Source: Thiodiazotropha sp037384425 (GTDB lineage: Bacteria > Pseudomonadota > Gammaproteobacteria > Chromatiales > Chromatiaceae). From it: a stretch of 64,000 nucleotides of DNA. The notes below the pieces were generated by a model. That model did no database searches. It saw only the letters and a program-made list of their open reading frames with translations, and was not told where the DNA came from. The position numbers and the translations under genes are program-made. The DNA lies in the NCBI GenBank assembly GCA_037384425.1, contig JARROA010000010.1, positions 59,578 through 123,577 on the forward strand, read 5' to 3'. Shown one piece after another: positions 36,530 to 44,845 of this stretch (positions within the stretch are counted from its first letter, which is position 1; every line of letters starts with the position of its first letter).

Positions 36530-36542
36530 AAGCAGGTGTCTG

Positions 36543-36560
36543 ATTACTTTCGGATCAGTA
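36543..36560. repeat. Solo copy of the MITE terminal sequence
   Basis: ATTACTTTCGGATCAGTA is identical over 18 bp to the outer end of the element at 49302-49565. Here it stands alone between two genes, and GGATCAG pairs with CTGATCC 17 nt further on. It is probably a remnant or a minimal derivative of the same element. Confidence 0.7.
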
Positions 36561-36631
36561 ACGTTCACCTGATCCATATTGTCTGCTAGTCTGGCACTGT
36601 TTCACTCACCTAGCGGTAACTCCAGAGCAGG

Positions 36632-37381
36632 ATGGCGAGCCCCCCCGGAAAAGAACTCGACCGATTGTTGGCCGACGTCGCTTGTCTCGATCACAAGCAG
36701 CTGAGGGCGTCGCTGATCTCCACCACCGGCAGCCATTGCGAAGTCTGGCGCAGCAGCAGGCGCCAGGTAACCGGTGATGATGAGGATGTGGAGAACGGCA
36801 CCACCTACATCGAGTTCGTCATCAAATGGCCCCTGGCCCACTACTCGGAAACGGAGGCCCGTCTGCTGGCGCGCCACTATCGTCTGCTCAAGCAGACCCT
36901 GGACGAGATCATCCCGGACACGCTTTTCGTGGTGACCCGCGTCAACGGCACCCCCAGCGTCATCGTACTGGCCAAGGCGATCAACGTCTGGTTCAACATC
37001 GCCAACCCTCAGAATGAAGAGGAGGCAGTGCGCCTGCTGTGCGCCAATCCGAAATCGCGAATTCAGCTTGCCCGCTTCGTCCGCGCCGCCAAAGCCTGGC
37101 GAAAATCGGACAATCCCCGACTGATCGACCTGTTCGGACTCGACAACCTGGTGATGGACATCAATCGGGAGATCATCTTTCTCGACAGTTTTTTCGTTTT
37201 TTTCTTCGAGGACATGTTCCATCTGATCGACAACTCGGAGGAGGACAATGGGCTGACGGAGAAGATCGACATCTCACTCAAACGACTGACCTACCTGGAA
37301 CATCTGCTGAAGGTGGTGAAACGGGCCTGTGAGGAGAAACACGCGGCTCAACCGGTAAAGGCCTCCGGCGAAGCGAGATAG
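36632..37381 (+). CDS. Conserved hypothetical protein, possibly kinase-like fold
   Basis: The protein has 249 residues and is soluble. I do not recognise the family with confidence. The stretch RLIDLFGLDNLVMDINREIIFLDSFFVFFFED resembles the catalytic-loop/metal-loop region of kinase-like lipopolysaccharide or YrbL-type proteins in which an Asn and an Asp bind metal (here DN and LDS); I give it only as a lead. A charged helical C-terminus follows. The ATG at 36632 lies after CAGGAT; the 3' end overlaps the convergent DUF924 gene by about 34 nt. Confidence 0.7.
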   Translation: MASPPGKELDRLLADVACLDHKQLRASLISTTGSHCEVWRSSRRQVTGDDEDVENGTTYIEFVIKWPLAHYSETEARLLARHYRLLKQTLDEIIPDTLFVVTRVNGTPSVIVLAKAINVWFNIANPQNEEEAVRLLCANPKSRIQLARFVRAAKAWRKSDNPRLIDLFGLDNLVMDINREIIFLDSFFVFFFEDMFHLIDNSEEDNGLTEKIDISLKRLTYLEHLLKVVKRACEEKHAAQPVKASGEAR

Positions 37382-37902
37382 CGAAGCTCCTCGGGGGTAC
37401 TCACCCGTCCTAAAATGGCATTGCGATGGGGAAAACGCCCGAACCGCTCGATCAGTTCACGATGGTGGCGGGCGAATTTGGCGTTGTGTTCCAGTCCGGC
37501 CGCTTCGAACAGGCTCACGCTCAGGTCCTGGTCCGCAAGCGATTCACTGTGCATCAGGGGCATGTAGAGAAAAGCCAGGCGGCTCTTGGGCAGCTGTCGG
37601 TCCAATCCCGCCGCCACCGCAGCCTTGGCAACAGCGACCGCCTGCTGTTCAGTGCGAAAGGACTCCGGCCTGCCACGTAACATATTGAGGGGAAACTGGT
37701 CGAGCACGATACAGAGCGCCAACGCTCCCTCCGCCCGCTCCGCCCACGCGTCCAGGGCGCCCATGGCCGCCTGCTCCCAGAGGGCGCGGTAGTGTGTACA
37801 GATCCGCTCGTCCAATGCCGAGTGACTGTTGAACCAGTAAGGTTCGACCTCCGGTGAAAACCAGAATTCGAGTACCTGTTCGGGCAATATCGGAGCAGTC
37901 AT
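37348..37902 (-). CDS. DUF924 family protein
   Basis: The protein has 184 residues. It shows the family's VLEFWFSPEVEPYW start, LCIVLDQFPLNMLRG core, FLYMPLMHSES and FGRFPHRNAILGR. DUF924 proteins are predicted all-helical and uncharacterised. The gene is convergent with the preceding hypothetical, and its start abuts the fbp remnant on the opposite strand. Confidence 0.92.
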   Translation of the reverse strand: MTAPILPEQVLEFWFSPEVEPYWFNSHSALDERICTHYRALWEQAAMGALDAWAERAEGALALCIVLDQFPLNMLRGRPESFRTEQQAVAVAKAAVAAGLDRQLPKSRLAFLYMPLMHSESLADQDLSVSLFEAAGLEHNAKFARHHRELIERFGRFPHRNAILGRVSTPEELRYLASPEAFTG

Positions 37903-37942
37903 GTCATTGACCTTTCACATCTGGATCCAAGCCGGATACGGA

Positions 37943-38161
37943 AATATGACGATTCCTAGAGATACCCATGAATTCGCAATTTATGCCTTCAACATGCGCT
38001 GGATCACTTCGAGGATCACCGAGGTGCATCGCTTCCTGACCCGCGGTGGTGTCTTCATGTACGCCATGGACGAGAAGATGAAGCAGAAGTGGCTGCTAGG
38101 CAAGTTGAGGTTGATGTACGCAGCCAATCCCATGTCTTTCATCGTCGAACAGGCGGGTGGT
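37943..38161 (+). pseudogene. fbp: Fructose-1,6-bisphosphatase (fbp) remnant
   Basis: An open frame of 103 codons (37901-38212) contains, from codon 15 to 87, a clear match to the last third of class I FBPase: NMTIPRDTHEFAI, then FNMRWITSRITEVHRFLTRGG, GVFMY and GKLRLMYAANPMSFIVEQAGG. Compared with FBPases of this kind, about 30 residues are missing between EFAI and FNMRW, the N-terminal two-thirds with the DPLDGSSN metal site are absent, and the end after EQAGG is unrelated sequence. The fragment cannot be active. The 5' break lies at the start of the divergent DUF924 gene. Loss of FBPase is known in some thiotrophic symbionts thought to use a PPi-dependent phosphofructokinase instead. Confidence 0.85.
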
Positions 38162-38327
38162 GAACGAAAACACGAAGGCCCGGTGGAAAGCGAAAGGATA
38201 GGTTGTTTCTAAGCCGATCGCGCGCTCGGGCATCCAGCAGAAACATTTGCGCGAAGCCGTTGATTTGCCTCTGCCTGCTGTCCCTATATATGCTGAAGTC
38301 CCCACTCCGATAAACGGGCCCGCGTAG

Positions 38328-39095
38328 ATGTTGTTTCTATTGCAGTCGGTCAGCAAATGGCTTGTCATCGCCTCTCTGCTGATCCTGCTTACCTCGTTCT
38401 TCTACAAGGATCGCCTGCCGGAGCCGGACTTTTACCACCAGGGGCGTCTCGGCGAACCTGAGCAGCGACCGACCCGGCGCACGCCTTTCTGGATCGAGAC
38501 CTCAAACCAACGCTATCGGGTAACACCCCTTTTCGACTACAGTCTGGAGGGGGTCATCGTCAGTTATCACGACGCGGATGACTTTACCGATATCTGGCAC
38601 CATGAAAAGTGGCTCGACTTTCTCAACATACGCGATCTCTGCGTCATCTGGGGAGACAACGTTCGCAGCGGTGTCTATCAAAACATGACCTTCGACAATG
38701 ACAGCTGGACCTGCTGGGCCTACTGGCCCGATGCCGACACCGGCAGACGCTTCAGCATGACGCAGCTCTCCAACAATCACCTGCTGGTCAATGACCCACT
38801 GGTCAAGCGAAGGCTCATGGAGGCTGAAACCGGTGACCATATCCGTATCACCGGACAATTGGCGAGCTATGAGAATCCTGCCAATGGTTTCCTGCGCGGC
38901 ACCAGCACCCGTCGTGACGATACCGGCAACGGCGCGTGTGAGACGCTTTATGTGGAAGAGTTCAAAATCGTCGACAAGGCCAATCCGGGATGGCGTGGGT
39001 TGGCCGGCTTCGCCAAGTGGAGTCTGGGGCTTTCCCTCATCGTCTTCCTAGTGCTCTTTTTCATTACCCCGATGCGCAGACCGTTCAGTGGTTGA
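38328..39095 (+). CDS. Two-helix membrane protein with large soluble domain
   Basis: The protein has 255 residues. One N-terminal helix (LVIASLLILLTSFFY) and one C-terminal helix (SLGLSLIVFLVLFFITPM) flank a soluble domain of about 195 residues with several tryptophans (WHHEKWLDFLNIRDLCVIWGDNV; DNDSWTCWAYWPD). By the helix orientation the domain is probably periplasmic. No family recognised. The Asp/Trp-rich core and the phrase on a 'free-end' topology suggest a metal- or substrate-sensing role only as speculation. Monocistronic. Confidence 0.72.
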   Translation: MLFLLQSVSKWLVIASLLILLTSFFYKDRLPEPDFYHQGRLGEPEQRPTRRTPFWIETSNQRYRVTPLFDYSLEGVIVSYHDADDFTDIWHHEKWLDFLNIRDLCVIWGDNVRSGVYQNMTFDNDSWTCWAYWPDADTGRRFSMTQLSNNHLLVNDPLVKRRLMEAETGDHIRITGQLASYENPANGFLRGTSTRRDDTGNGACETLYVEEFKIVDKANPGWRGLAGFAKWSLGLSLIVFLVLFFITPMRRPFSG

Positions 39096-39465
39096 CACGG
39101 GTGGAGATGGTCAAACATGGCCCCTGTGAGACAGGATCGCAGCGCCTTCTCGATGGCAGCCAACATAATCCATGCCAACTATCAGCCCAAGTCCGCCGAT
39201 AGGTTCATTTTTTTGATACAAATCCATAAGAAAAAAGCGTTGGCATCCAAAGAATTGCGGGAGTATGATGGCTTTGGCTAAGAAACAGACCCAGAACCGC
39301 TTCCCCGTTTGAGCTTCCCTCTTGTCGAGAATCGGAATCCTTTGGTTTCCAGGCTGATAACCATGGACATGTCCATGGCGTTTCTCCGCTCAAGGTCTGT
39401 CTGGCAGGTTGATTGATGGGACCGTCAGGCTTTTGAGCGATTTTCATTTTGTTAGGAATATATCG
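39096..39465. other. Intergenic region upstream of RRM gene
   Basis: About 370 bp without a supported gene. It contains a perfect 18-bp palindrome CCATGGACATGTCCATGG (39361-39378), 88 nt before the RRM start, which could be an operator or a leader hairpin. A possible ATG frame near 39107 has no family and is not called. Confidence 0.45.
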
Positions 39466-39744
39466 ATGACGAAATTGTATGTTGGCAATCTGCCTTGGAC
39501 TGCCACTGAAGATGATATCCGCGAACTGTTCACCACTGTCGGTGAGGTCCAGTCCGCCAACCTGATACTCGATCGCGAAACCCGCCGTTCACGCGGTTTT
39601 GCCTTCGTCGAGATGAGCCAGGCCGATGCAGAGCGTGCCATCTCTCAGCTCAACGGAAAGGATTTTCAAGGCCGTGACCTGAGAATCAATGAAGCCCAGG
39701 AGAAGCCACGGCGCAGTGGTGGCGGTGGCGGCGGCCGCTGGTAA
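39466..39744 (+). CDS. RRM RNA-binding protein with glycine-rich tail
   Basis: The protein has 92 residues from the ATG at 39466 (an open frame from 39409 adds 19 unconserved residues). It is a single RNA-recognition motif with both signatures intact: RNP2 KLYVGNLPW and RNP1 RSRGFAFVEM, followed by a Gly/Arg-rich tail (RRSGGGGGGRW). Such small RRM proteins are often cold-induced in bacteria. The long upstream leader is compatible with that. A GC-rich hairpin is found downstream. Confidence 0.95.
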   Translation: MTKLYVGNLPWTATEDDIRELFTTVGEVQSANLILDRETRRSRGFAFVEMSQADAERAISQLNGKDFQGRDLRINEAQEKPRRSGGGGGGRW

Positions 39745-40152
39745 GCGCCTGAGGCGCCCGGCTCGGCGGGACCGGGACCGATTCGGTTCCGCCTGAGCCG
39801 TGATTGTCGGGGGTGGGGGTGCACCCCTTCTCGACAATCTCTTCTCACAATCCCCGCTGGTCTTTAACGGGGGATCTTCGGATGGTGTGGTATGTCCTCA
39901 CCATCCCCTGTCGTCTTTTGTGCCTGAACCTCACCAGCACAAAATAAGCGACATCAAATGAGCTTGGCTTGCTCAGACAGAAAAGCCTCCTTCCACACGT
40001 CTTCCGGTTTGTAAACCGTATCAATCATCGACCCACTCGGAGATTCCGATCGTCCCGAGCAGGATCCACGACTTTCAGCCGGGCAATCGCCATTCGAGCG
40101 TTTGCAGAAGCTTTCATGCTGCTGTCATCTCCAGTCGCTAGAGTATGCCGCC
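39745..40152. other. Intergenic region after RRM gene
   Basis: Apart from the hairpin at 39802-39839, nothing clear is seen. Overlapping short frames do not resemble known proteins. Confidence 0.4.
39802..39839 (+). terminator. Hairpin downstream of RRM gene
   Basis: GATTGTCG (39802-39809) pairs with CGACAATC (39832-39839) around an inner palindrome GGGGTGCACCCC (39816-39827), then TCTTCTC. It lies 57 nt after the RRM stop and is a plausible, though not classical, terminator. Confidence 0.6.
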
Positions 40153-41016
40153 ATGAACAGGATCCCCGCATACACCAGGTTGGGCTACAAGGTTTTCGAT
40201 CGCCGTCGCGACGAGGTGGAGCCACTGTTGTTACAGGCACTGGATGAAGTCAGACCCTTCGAGGTCGGTCTCTATTTCCACGATCCGGCAACTCACGACT
40301 TTCTCAATGCCGTACTACCGGAAAGCGGATCCCTACTGAACACCCATCTCGATCACCGTCATCTCAATGTCTTCGCCCTCGACAACGACGATCTGCTGAC
40401 AATGCTCAGACGCCAGATCGAAACCTCACTGCAATGGGGCGCAGGATACGGTATCACCCACCTCTCCGCCTTCGCCCTTCCGCGCAGGGAACACTACCGT
40501 GAAGCGCTGGAAAATAAGCTCTTGGCGCATCTGCGCATCCTCAACCGGGTGTGCCGAGAATATCGATTTCCCATCCACATCGAAAACACCTATCACGAGA
40601 TCGACCTCTATCAACGGCTGTTCACGGCTATCTCACGAGAACGACTCGATCTGCTCCAATTCTGTTTCGATTTCGGTCACGCCAAGGTCTGGTCCACGCG
40701 ACCACTCCGCGCCTGGTTGGACCTGCTGTCCGAACTGGAACTCGGTGGCAGGAATCTCCATTTCCATCTTCATACCAACCGCGGACTCTCGGACGAGCAC
40801 CTCTCTTTCGTCGAGGCCGATTGGATGGGGTTCTGTGATATCGATGACTACACCGCTCCCTGGACCAGTTTCGAAGCCCTGGCGGAGATCGAACGCCGCT
40901 TCCCACGAGCCTGTAAGGTAATGGAGGTTCAGGCCAGCGAGGCACCGGAAAATCTGCAGCGGGTCATCGAAGAGATGGAACGCCTGCGTCTAACACATGG
41001 TTTGATCAGCGCCTGA
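40153..41016 (+). CDS. Xylose-isomerase-like TIM-barrel protein
   Basis: The protein has 287 residues from the ATG at 40153; an upstream open frame (40102) adds 17 unconserved residues. It shows the sugar-phosphate isomerase/epimerase (AP endonuclease family 2) layout with metal-binding-like sites HIENTYHEI, FCFDFGHAKV and FHLHTNRGLSDEH. This suggests a divalent-metal isomerase or endonuclease-type barrel, but the substrate cannot be told. It is single and convergent with htpX. Confidence 0.72.
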   Translation: MNRIPAYTRLGYKVFDRRRDEVEPLLLQALDEVRPFEVGLYFHDPATHDFLNAVLPESGSLLNTHLDHRHLNVFALDNDDLLTMLRRQIETSLQWGAGYGITHLSAFALPRREHYREALENKLLAHLRILNRVCREYRFPIHIENTYHEIDLYQRLFTAISRERLDLLQFCFDFGHAKVWSTRPLRAWLDLLSELELGGRNLHFHLHTNRGLSDEHLSFVEADWMGFCDIDDYTAPWTSFEALAEIERRFPRACKVMEVQASEAPENLQRVIEEMERLRLTHGLISA

Positions 41017-41021
41017 TTCCA

Positions 41022-41897
41022 TCAGGCAGCGGATTCCAGGGCGGCTATACGCTCCTCCAGCGGCGGATGACTGGCGAACAGCTTCTGCACCTTGCCTGCA
41101 CTGATGGCGAAGGCGGCCATTTCATCCGGCATCGGTTGGGGATCGTGTGCCTGTTGCAGGCGCCTCAGGGCGGCAATCATCTTATGACGCCCCGCCAGTT
41201 CGGCCCCACCCCGATCGGCGCGGAACTCTCGCCAGCGGGAGAACCACATGACGATGGTCATGGCGAGAATACCGAGTACGAACTCAGCCACCATGGAGAC
41301 AATGAAAAAAGCCGGCCCGTAACCCCGCTCGGTCTTGAACACCACGCGATCGATGGTGTGGCCGATGACGCGGGAGAGGAACACCACGAAGGTGTTCACC
41401 ACCCCCTGGATCAGTGAAAGCGTGACCATATCGCCGTTGGAGACATGACTCATCTCGTGCGCCAGCACGGCCTCGACCTCATCCCGGTTCATCTGCTGCA
41501 GTAAACCGCTGCTGACTGCGACCAGTGCCGCATTCTTGTTCCAACCCGTGGCAAAGGCGTTGGGTGAAGGGCTGTCGAAAATGCCCACCTCCGGCATCCC
41601 GACACCTGCATGTTTGGCCTGCATCGACACGGTATCGAGCAGCCAGCGCTCGACTTCGTTGCCCGGTTGATCGATGACATGCACCCCCATGGAGCGTTTC
41701 GCCATCCACTTGGAGATGAACAGAGAGATCAGGGAACCGCTGAAACCGATCACAGCCGAGTAGACCAGCAAGGCATTGAGGTCGAGATCGACCCCGTTCT
41801 GCATCAGCAACCCTTCGATGCCGAGCAGGCGGAAGGTCACGCTGATCAGCATGATGATGGCGAGATTGGTTCCAAGGAACAGCGCAATTCTGAGCAT
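41022..41897 (-). CDS. htpX: Membrane zinc protease HtpX
   Basis: The protein has 291 residues from the ATG at 41897; the frame open to 41960 adds 21 unconserved residues. Two N-terminal helices, the zinc motif HEMSH (His147, Glu148, His151) and later EFRADRGGAELAG (third zinc ligand region) are all as in E. coli HtpX. It degrades misfolded inner-membrane proteins together with FtsH. No stress-response promoter could be identified. Confidence 0.95.
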   Translation of the reverse strand: MLRIALFLGTNLAIIMLISVTFRLLGIEGLLMQNGVDLDLNALLVYSAVIGFSGSLISLFISKWMAKRSMGVHVIDQPGNEVERWLLDTVSMQAKHAGVGMPEVGIFDSPSPNAFATGWNKNAALVAVSSGLLQQMNRDEVEAVLAHEMSHVSNGDMVTLSLIQGVVNTFVVFLSRVIGHTIDRVVFKTERGYGPAFFIVSMVAEFVLGILAMTIVMWFSRWREFRADRGGAELAGRHKMIAALRRLQQAHDPQPMPDEMAAFAISAGKVQKLFASHPPLEERIAALESAA

Positions 41898-42082
41898 GTC
41901 GCATAGCCTCTGCGTACGGGATATTGGATTCAATATGCTGCCGTCATTTGACCTTTTCAAGAGCCTTTTTCTCCCTGGATTGAACGGCTGATCGAGCTGC
42001 CATCCTTCAACAGGGAGGACTCAGGAATGCTTCCCGTCACAGCTCAGATCTAATCCTGGCTGTACCTGATATCATTCAGGCT

Positions 42083-42099
42083 TCGAATTGCGAATTCGA
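42083..42099. promoter_or_regulatory. Palindrome in htpX-glxR divergent region
   Basis: TCGAATT-GCG-AATTCGA is a perfect 7-bp inverted repeat with a 3-nt centre, about 180 nt from htpX and 80 nt from glxR. It is an operator candidate for either gene; the binding protein is unknown. Confidence 0.4.
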
Positions 42100-42181
42100 C
42101 TATGCTTGAAGACGGTTTGGGGTGTCGTTATTGGCGCCAACGGTCAGCAAGGTAAACCCTCAGACACCGGGGAGCTTAATC

Positions 42182-43054
42182 ATGAGTAAAATCGGATTTA
42201 TCGGACTTGGCATCATGGGACGTCCCATGGCCGGACACCTGCAGAAAGCGGGACATGAACTCTTCGTCCTCAAGCACCGCTCGTCCCTACCCCCCGAGTT
42301 GATGGATCAGGGGGCGATCGCCTGTACCTCGCCCAAGGTTGTGGCCGAAAAGGCCGACATCATCGTCACCATACTCCCCGACACACCCCAGGTGGAGAGC
42401 GTACTTTTTGGCGACAATGGCGTCATCGATGGACTCTCACCCGGTAAACTGCTGATCGACATGAGTTCCATCTCCCCCTCCCAAACCAAAAGCTTTGCCC
42501 AGCGGATCAACCAGGCGGGCTGCGATTATCTAGACGCCCCGGTCTCCGGAGGCGAGGTGGGCGCCAAGGCAGCCACCCTAACCATCATGGTTGGTGGCGA
42601 GCAAGCCGTGTTTGACAAGGCCAAATCCCTGTTCGAACTGATGGGTCAGAATATCACTCTGATCGGCGCCAACGGCGCCGGCCAGACCGCCAAGGTCGCC
42701 AACCAGATCATCGTCGCCCTGACCATCGAGGCGGTCGGCGAGGCCCTGCTCTTCGCCAGCAAGGCCGGCGTCGATCCGGGCAGGGTGCGCCAAGCACTGA
42801 TGGGCGGCTTCGCCGGCTCCAAGATACTGGAAGTACACGGCGACCGTATGATCAACCGGACGTTTGATCCGGGCTTTCGCATCGAACTGCATCAGAAAGA
42901 CCTGAACCTGGCGTTGGAGGGGGCGCGCGAACTTGGCCTCTGCCTGCCCAACACGGCCACCGCGCAGGAGCTTTTCAACGCCAGCGATAAATCATTGGAT
43001 CACTCCGCCATGGTCAAGGCGCTGGAGAAGCTGGCTAACCACACCGTCAGTTAG
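42182..43054 (+). CDS. glxR: Tartronate semialdehyde reductase
   Basis: The protein has 290 residues from the ATG at 42182. It belongs to the beta-hydroxyacid dehydrogenase family: FIGLGIMGRPMAGHL nucleotide-binding start, DAPVSGGEVGA substrate loop and catalytic Lys171 in GQTAKVANQ, the same number as in the E. coli GarR enzyme. It interconverts tartronate semialdehyde and D-glycerate. In the neighbourhood of glcDEF and a D-2-hydroxyacid dehydrogenase it fits glyoxylate salvage through glycerate, though a glyoxylate carboligase gene is not in this window. Confidence 0.88.
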   Translation: MSKIGFIGLGIMGRPMAGHLQKAGHELFVLKHRSSLPPELMDQGAIACTSPKVVAEKADIIVTILPDTPQVESVLFGDNGVIDGLSPGKLLIDMSSISPSQTKSFAQRINQAGCDYLDAPVSGGEVGAKAATLTIMVGGEQAVFDKAKSLFELMGQNITLIGANGAGQTAKVANQIIVALTIEAVGEALLFASKAGVDPGRVRQALMGGFAGSKILEVHGDRMINRTFDPGFRIELHQKDLNLALEGARELGLCLPNTATAQELFNASDKSLDHSAMVKALEKLANHTVS

Positions 43055-43212
43055 GATCAGATAGGAGTTGTGCCGATCGAAGAGAGCGAGCAGATTGTTT
43101 TCGATGTATTGACTCTGATTCGGTCCAGCACAGCCTGGATGGCGCAATGCGTTTTCAAGAGACCGTCAGGCTTGCCAAATCCCGAAAGCCACTGTGCACA
43201 TCCGGGCTGCTG

Positions 43213-43395
43213 CTAGCGGCGACGTGATTTCGACCTCAGTTCTTCGAAAAGCGAGACGTAGGCCATCACCAGTACGATGATCACGATCACCGGAAAGGCA
43301 AAGGAACCGGTGTTCTCGTAGATCGAGAACGAGAGCCCGCCGATAAAGAAGGTGAGAATGGCCATCGCCACCAAGCCGCACAAGAGGTTGATCAT
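43213..43395 (-). CDS. Small membrane protein
   Basis: The frame encodes 60 residues with two hydrophobic stretches (INLLCGLVAMAILTFFIGGL and FAFPVIVIIVLVMAYVSL) and a basic tail. An AGGAG site lies about 9 nt before the ATG, and it follows the amidase gene by 43 nt on the same strand. No known family; another frame overlaps (43166-43381) but is non-membrane and without support. It may serve as an accessory to the TRAP/amidase cluster. Confidence 0.5.
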   Translation of the reverse strand: MINLLCGLVAMAILTFFIGGLSFSIYENTGSFAFPVIVIIVLVMAYVSLFEELRSKSRRR

Positions 43396-43438
43396 AATCC
43401 GCTGCTCCTAAATATATTTCGAATAACCCCGGTTGACC

Positions 43439-44806
43439 CTAAGCATTGGCGGTTATTTGTGCCAACCATCGGGCGGTCCGCAGCAGACGGGCGTCATCCC
43501 CTTTCGCGGACACCAGCTGCACACCGACGGGCATGTCGTGCGATCCCCGCAACAGCGGCAGTGATACCGCCGGCACACCGCAGAGGGACCACAGGCTGCA
43601 GAATACCGGACTACCGGTGGACTCCAGGCCCAGGGGTGCCTCTCCCGTCGCCGCTGGCGTGATGATCGCGTCGTATTCCAACATGATCTCAGCCAGCACC
43701 GCGGTCAAACTCGGTATCATGGCCAGCGCCTTGTTGTAATCGAGCGCCAGCGTCTGCCTGCCGCGACCGATCATCTCCCTCAACACCGGACTCAAGCGGT
43801 CCCCTCCGCGTTCGTATTCCCGATGCAGACTCGCCGCCAGGTCCGTTTCCATGATGGCACGATGCCAGCCATGCGCATTGGCGAAGGGTTCCGGCAGCTC
43901 GATCTCCTCCACCCGATCACCGAGAAAGCCGTTCAGCTCGGCAAAGCCCTCGACCACATCGGTCTGCGCCTCGTCCCAGGCACTGGTCTTGACAAAGGCC
44001 AGCCGCGGCGGCGTAGGGGGTTCGCAGATTGCCACCCCCAACAGGTCGTGACGGGGTGTGGGACGGGTGTCCGGGTCCCGCTCGTCGTATCCCAACATCT
44101 GCTGTGCCAACAGGGCGGCGTCTTCCACCGAGCGCGCGAATACACCCACGTGATCCAGTTGTCGCGACAGCGTCAACACGCGATAGCGGGAGATCAGCCC
44201 GTGGCTCGGTTTGTAACCGACCACGCCGCAGAATGACGCAGGACGGATCACCGATCCGTTGGTCTGAGTGCCGATCGACAACGGCACCATAGCGGCGGCG
44301 ACCGCCGCCGCGGAGCCGCTGGAGGAACCCCCGGGGGTGCGCTCGGAATCATGGGGATTGCGGGTCTTGCCCGGCGCATAGACGGCCAGCTCGGTGGTGA
44401 CCGTCTTGCCCATGATGACGGCGCCCGCCTCACGCAAACGCGCCACGGCGGTAGCGTCACAGGCGGGAGTCCGTCCCGCATGCAAGGGTGTGCCGTCTTC
44501 TGTCGGCATGTCCTTGGTGTCGAAGATATCCTTGATCCCCACGGGCACGCCGTGCAGAGGGCCCAGTGGCATCCCCTTGTGGCGCTGACGATCGGCCTCG
44601 CGCGCCTGGGACAGCGCGTGCTCGGGGTCGAGATAGGCCCAGGCCCCGATGGTCGGATCCATGGCTTCGATGGCCCGTAGGCAAGCCGACACCAGCTCCT
44701 CCGAGGTCATCTCCCCATTGCGTATCGCGGCTGCCGCCTGCATCGCACTCATCTGGTTGAGGGCGATGCCCGGCTGCCGCAAGGATTCACTACTAACACC
44801 TGTCAT
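43439..44806 (-). CDS. Amidase-signature enzyme
   Basis: The protein has 455 residues. The amidase signature is present: catalytic Lys92 in VGIKDIFDTKD, the cis-Ser region GGSSSGSA around residue 161 and the nucleophile Ser185 in GTQTNGSVIRPA. The typical function is hydrolysis of an amide; the substrate is not evident from sequence. GatA is excluded as no GatB or GatC is near. It lies 40 nt downstream of the TRAP permease genes and may be co-transcribed, so the transported compound could be its product or substrate. Confidence 0.9.
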   Translation of the reverse strand: MTGVSSESLRQPGIALNQMSAMQAAAAIRNGEMTSEELVSACLRAIEAMDPTIGAWAYLDPEHALSQAREADRQRHKGMPLGPLHGVPVGIKDIFDTKDMPTEDGTPLHAGRTPACDATAVARLREAGAVIMGKTVTTELAVYAPGKTRNPHDSERTPGGSSSGSAAAVAAAMVPLSIGTQTNGSVIRPASFCGVVGYKPSHGLISRYRVLTLSRQLDHVGVFARSVEDAALLAQQMLGYDERDPDTRPTPRHDLLGVAICEPPTPPRLAFVKTSAWDEAQTDVVEGFAELNGFLGDRVEEIELPEPFANAHGWHRAIMETDLAASLHREYERGGDRLSPVLREMIGRGRQTLALDYNKALAMIPSLTAVLAEIMLEYDAIITPAATGEAPLGLESTGSPVFCSLWSLCGVPAVSLPLLRGSHDMPVGVQLVSAKGDDARLLRTARWLAQITANA

Positions 44807-44845
44807 CGAATCGTTCCGTCACACGCTGTCATTGGAAAGCCCACC

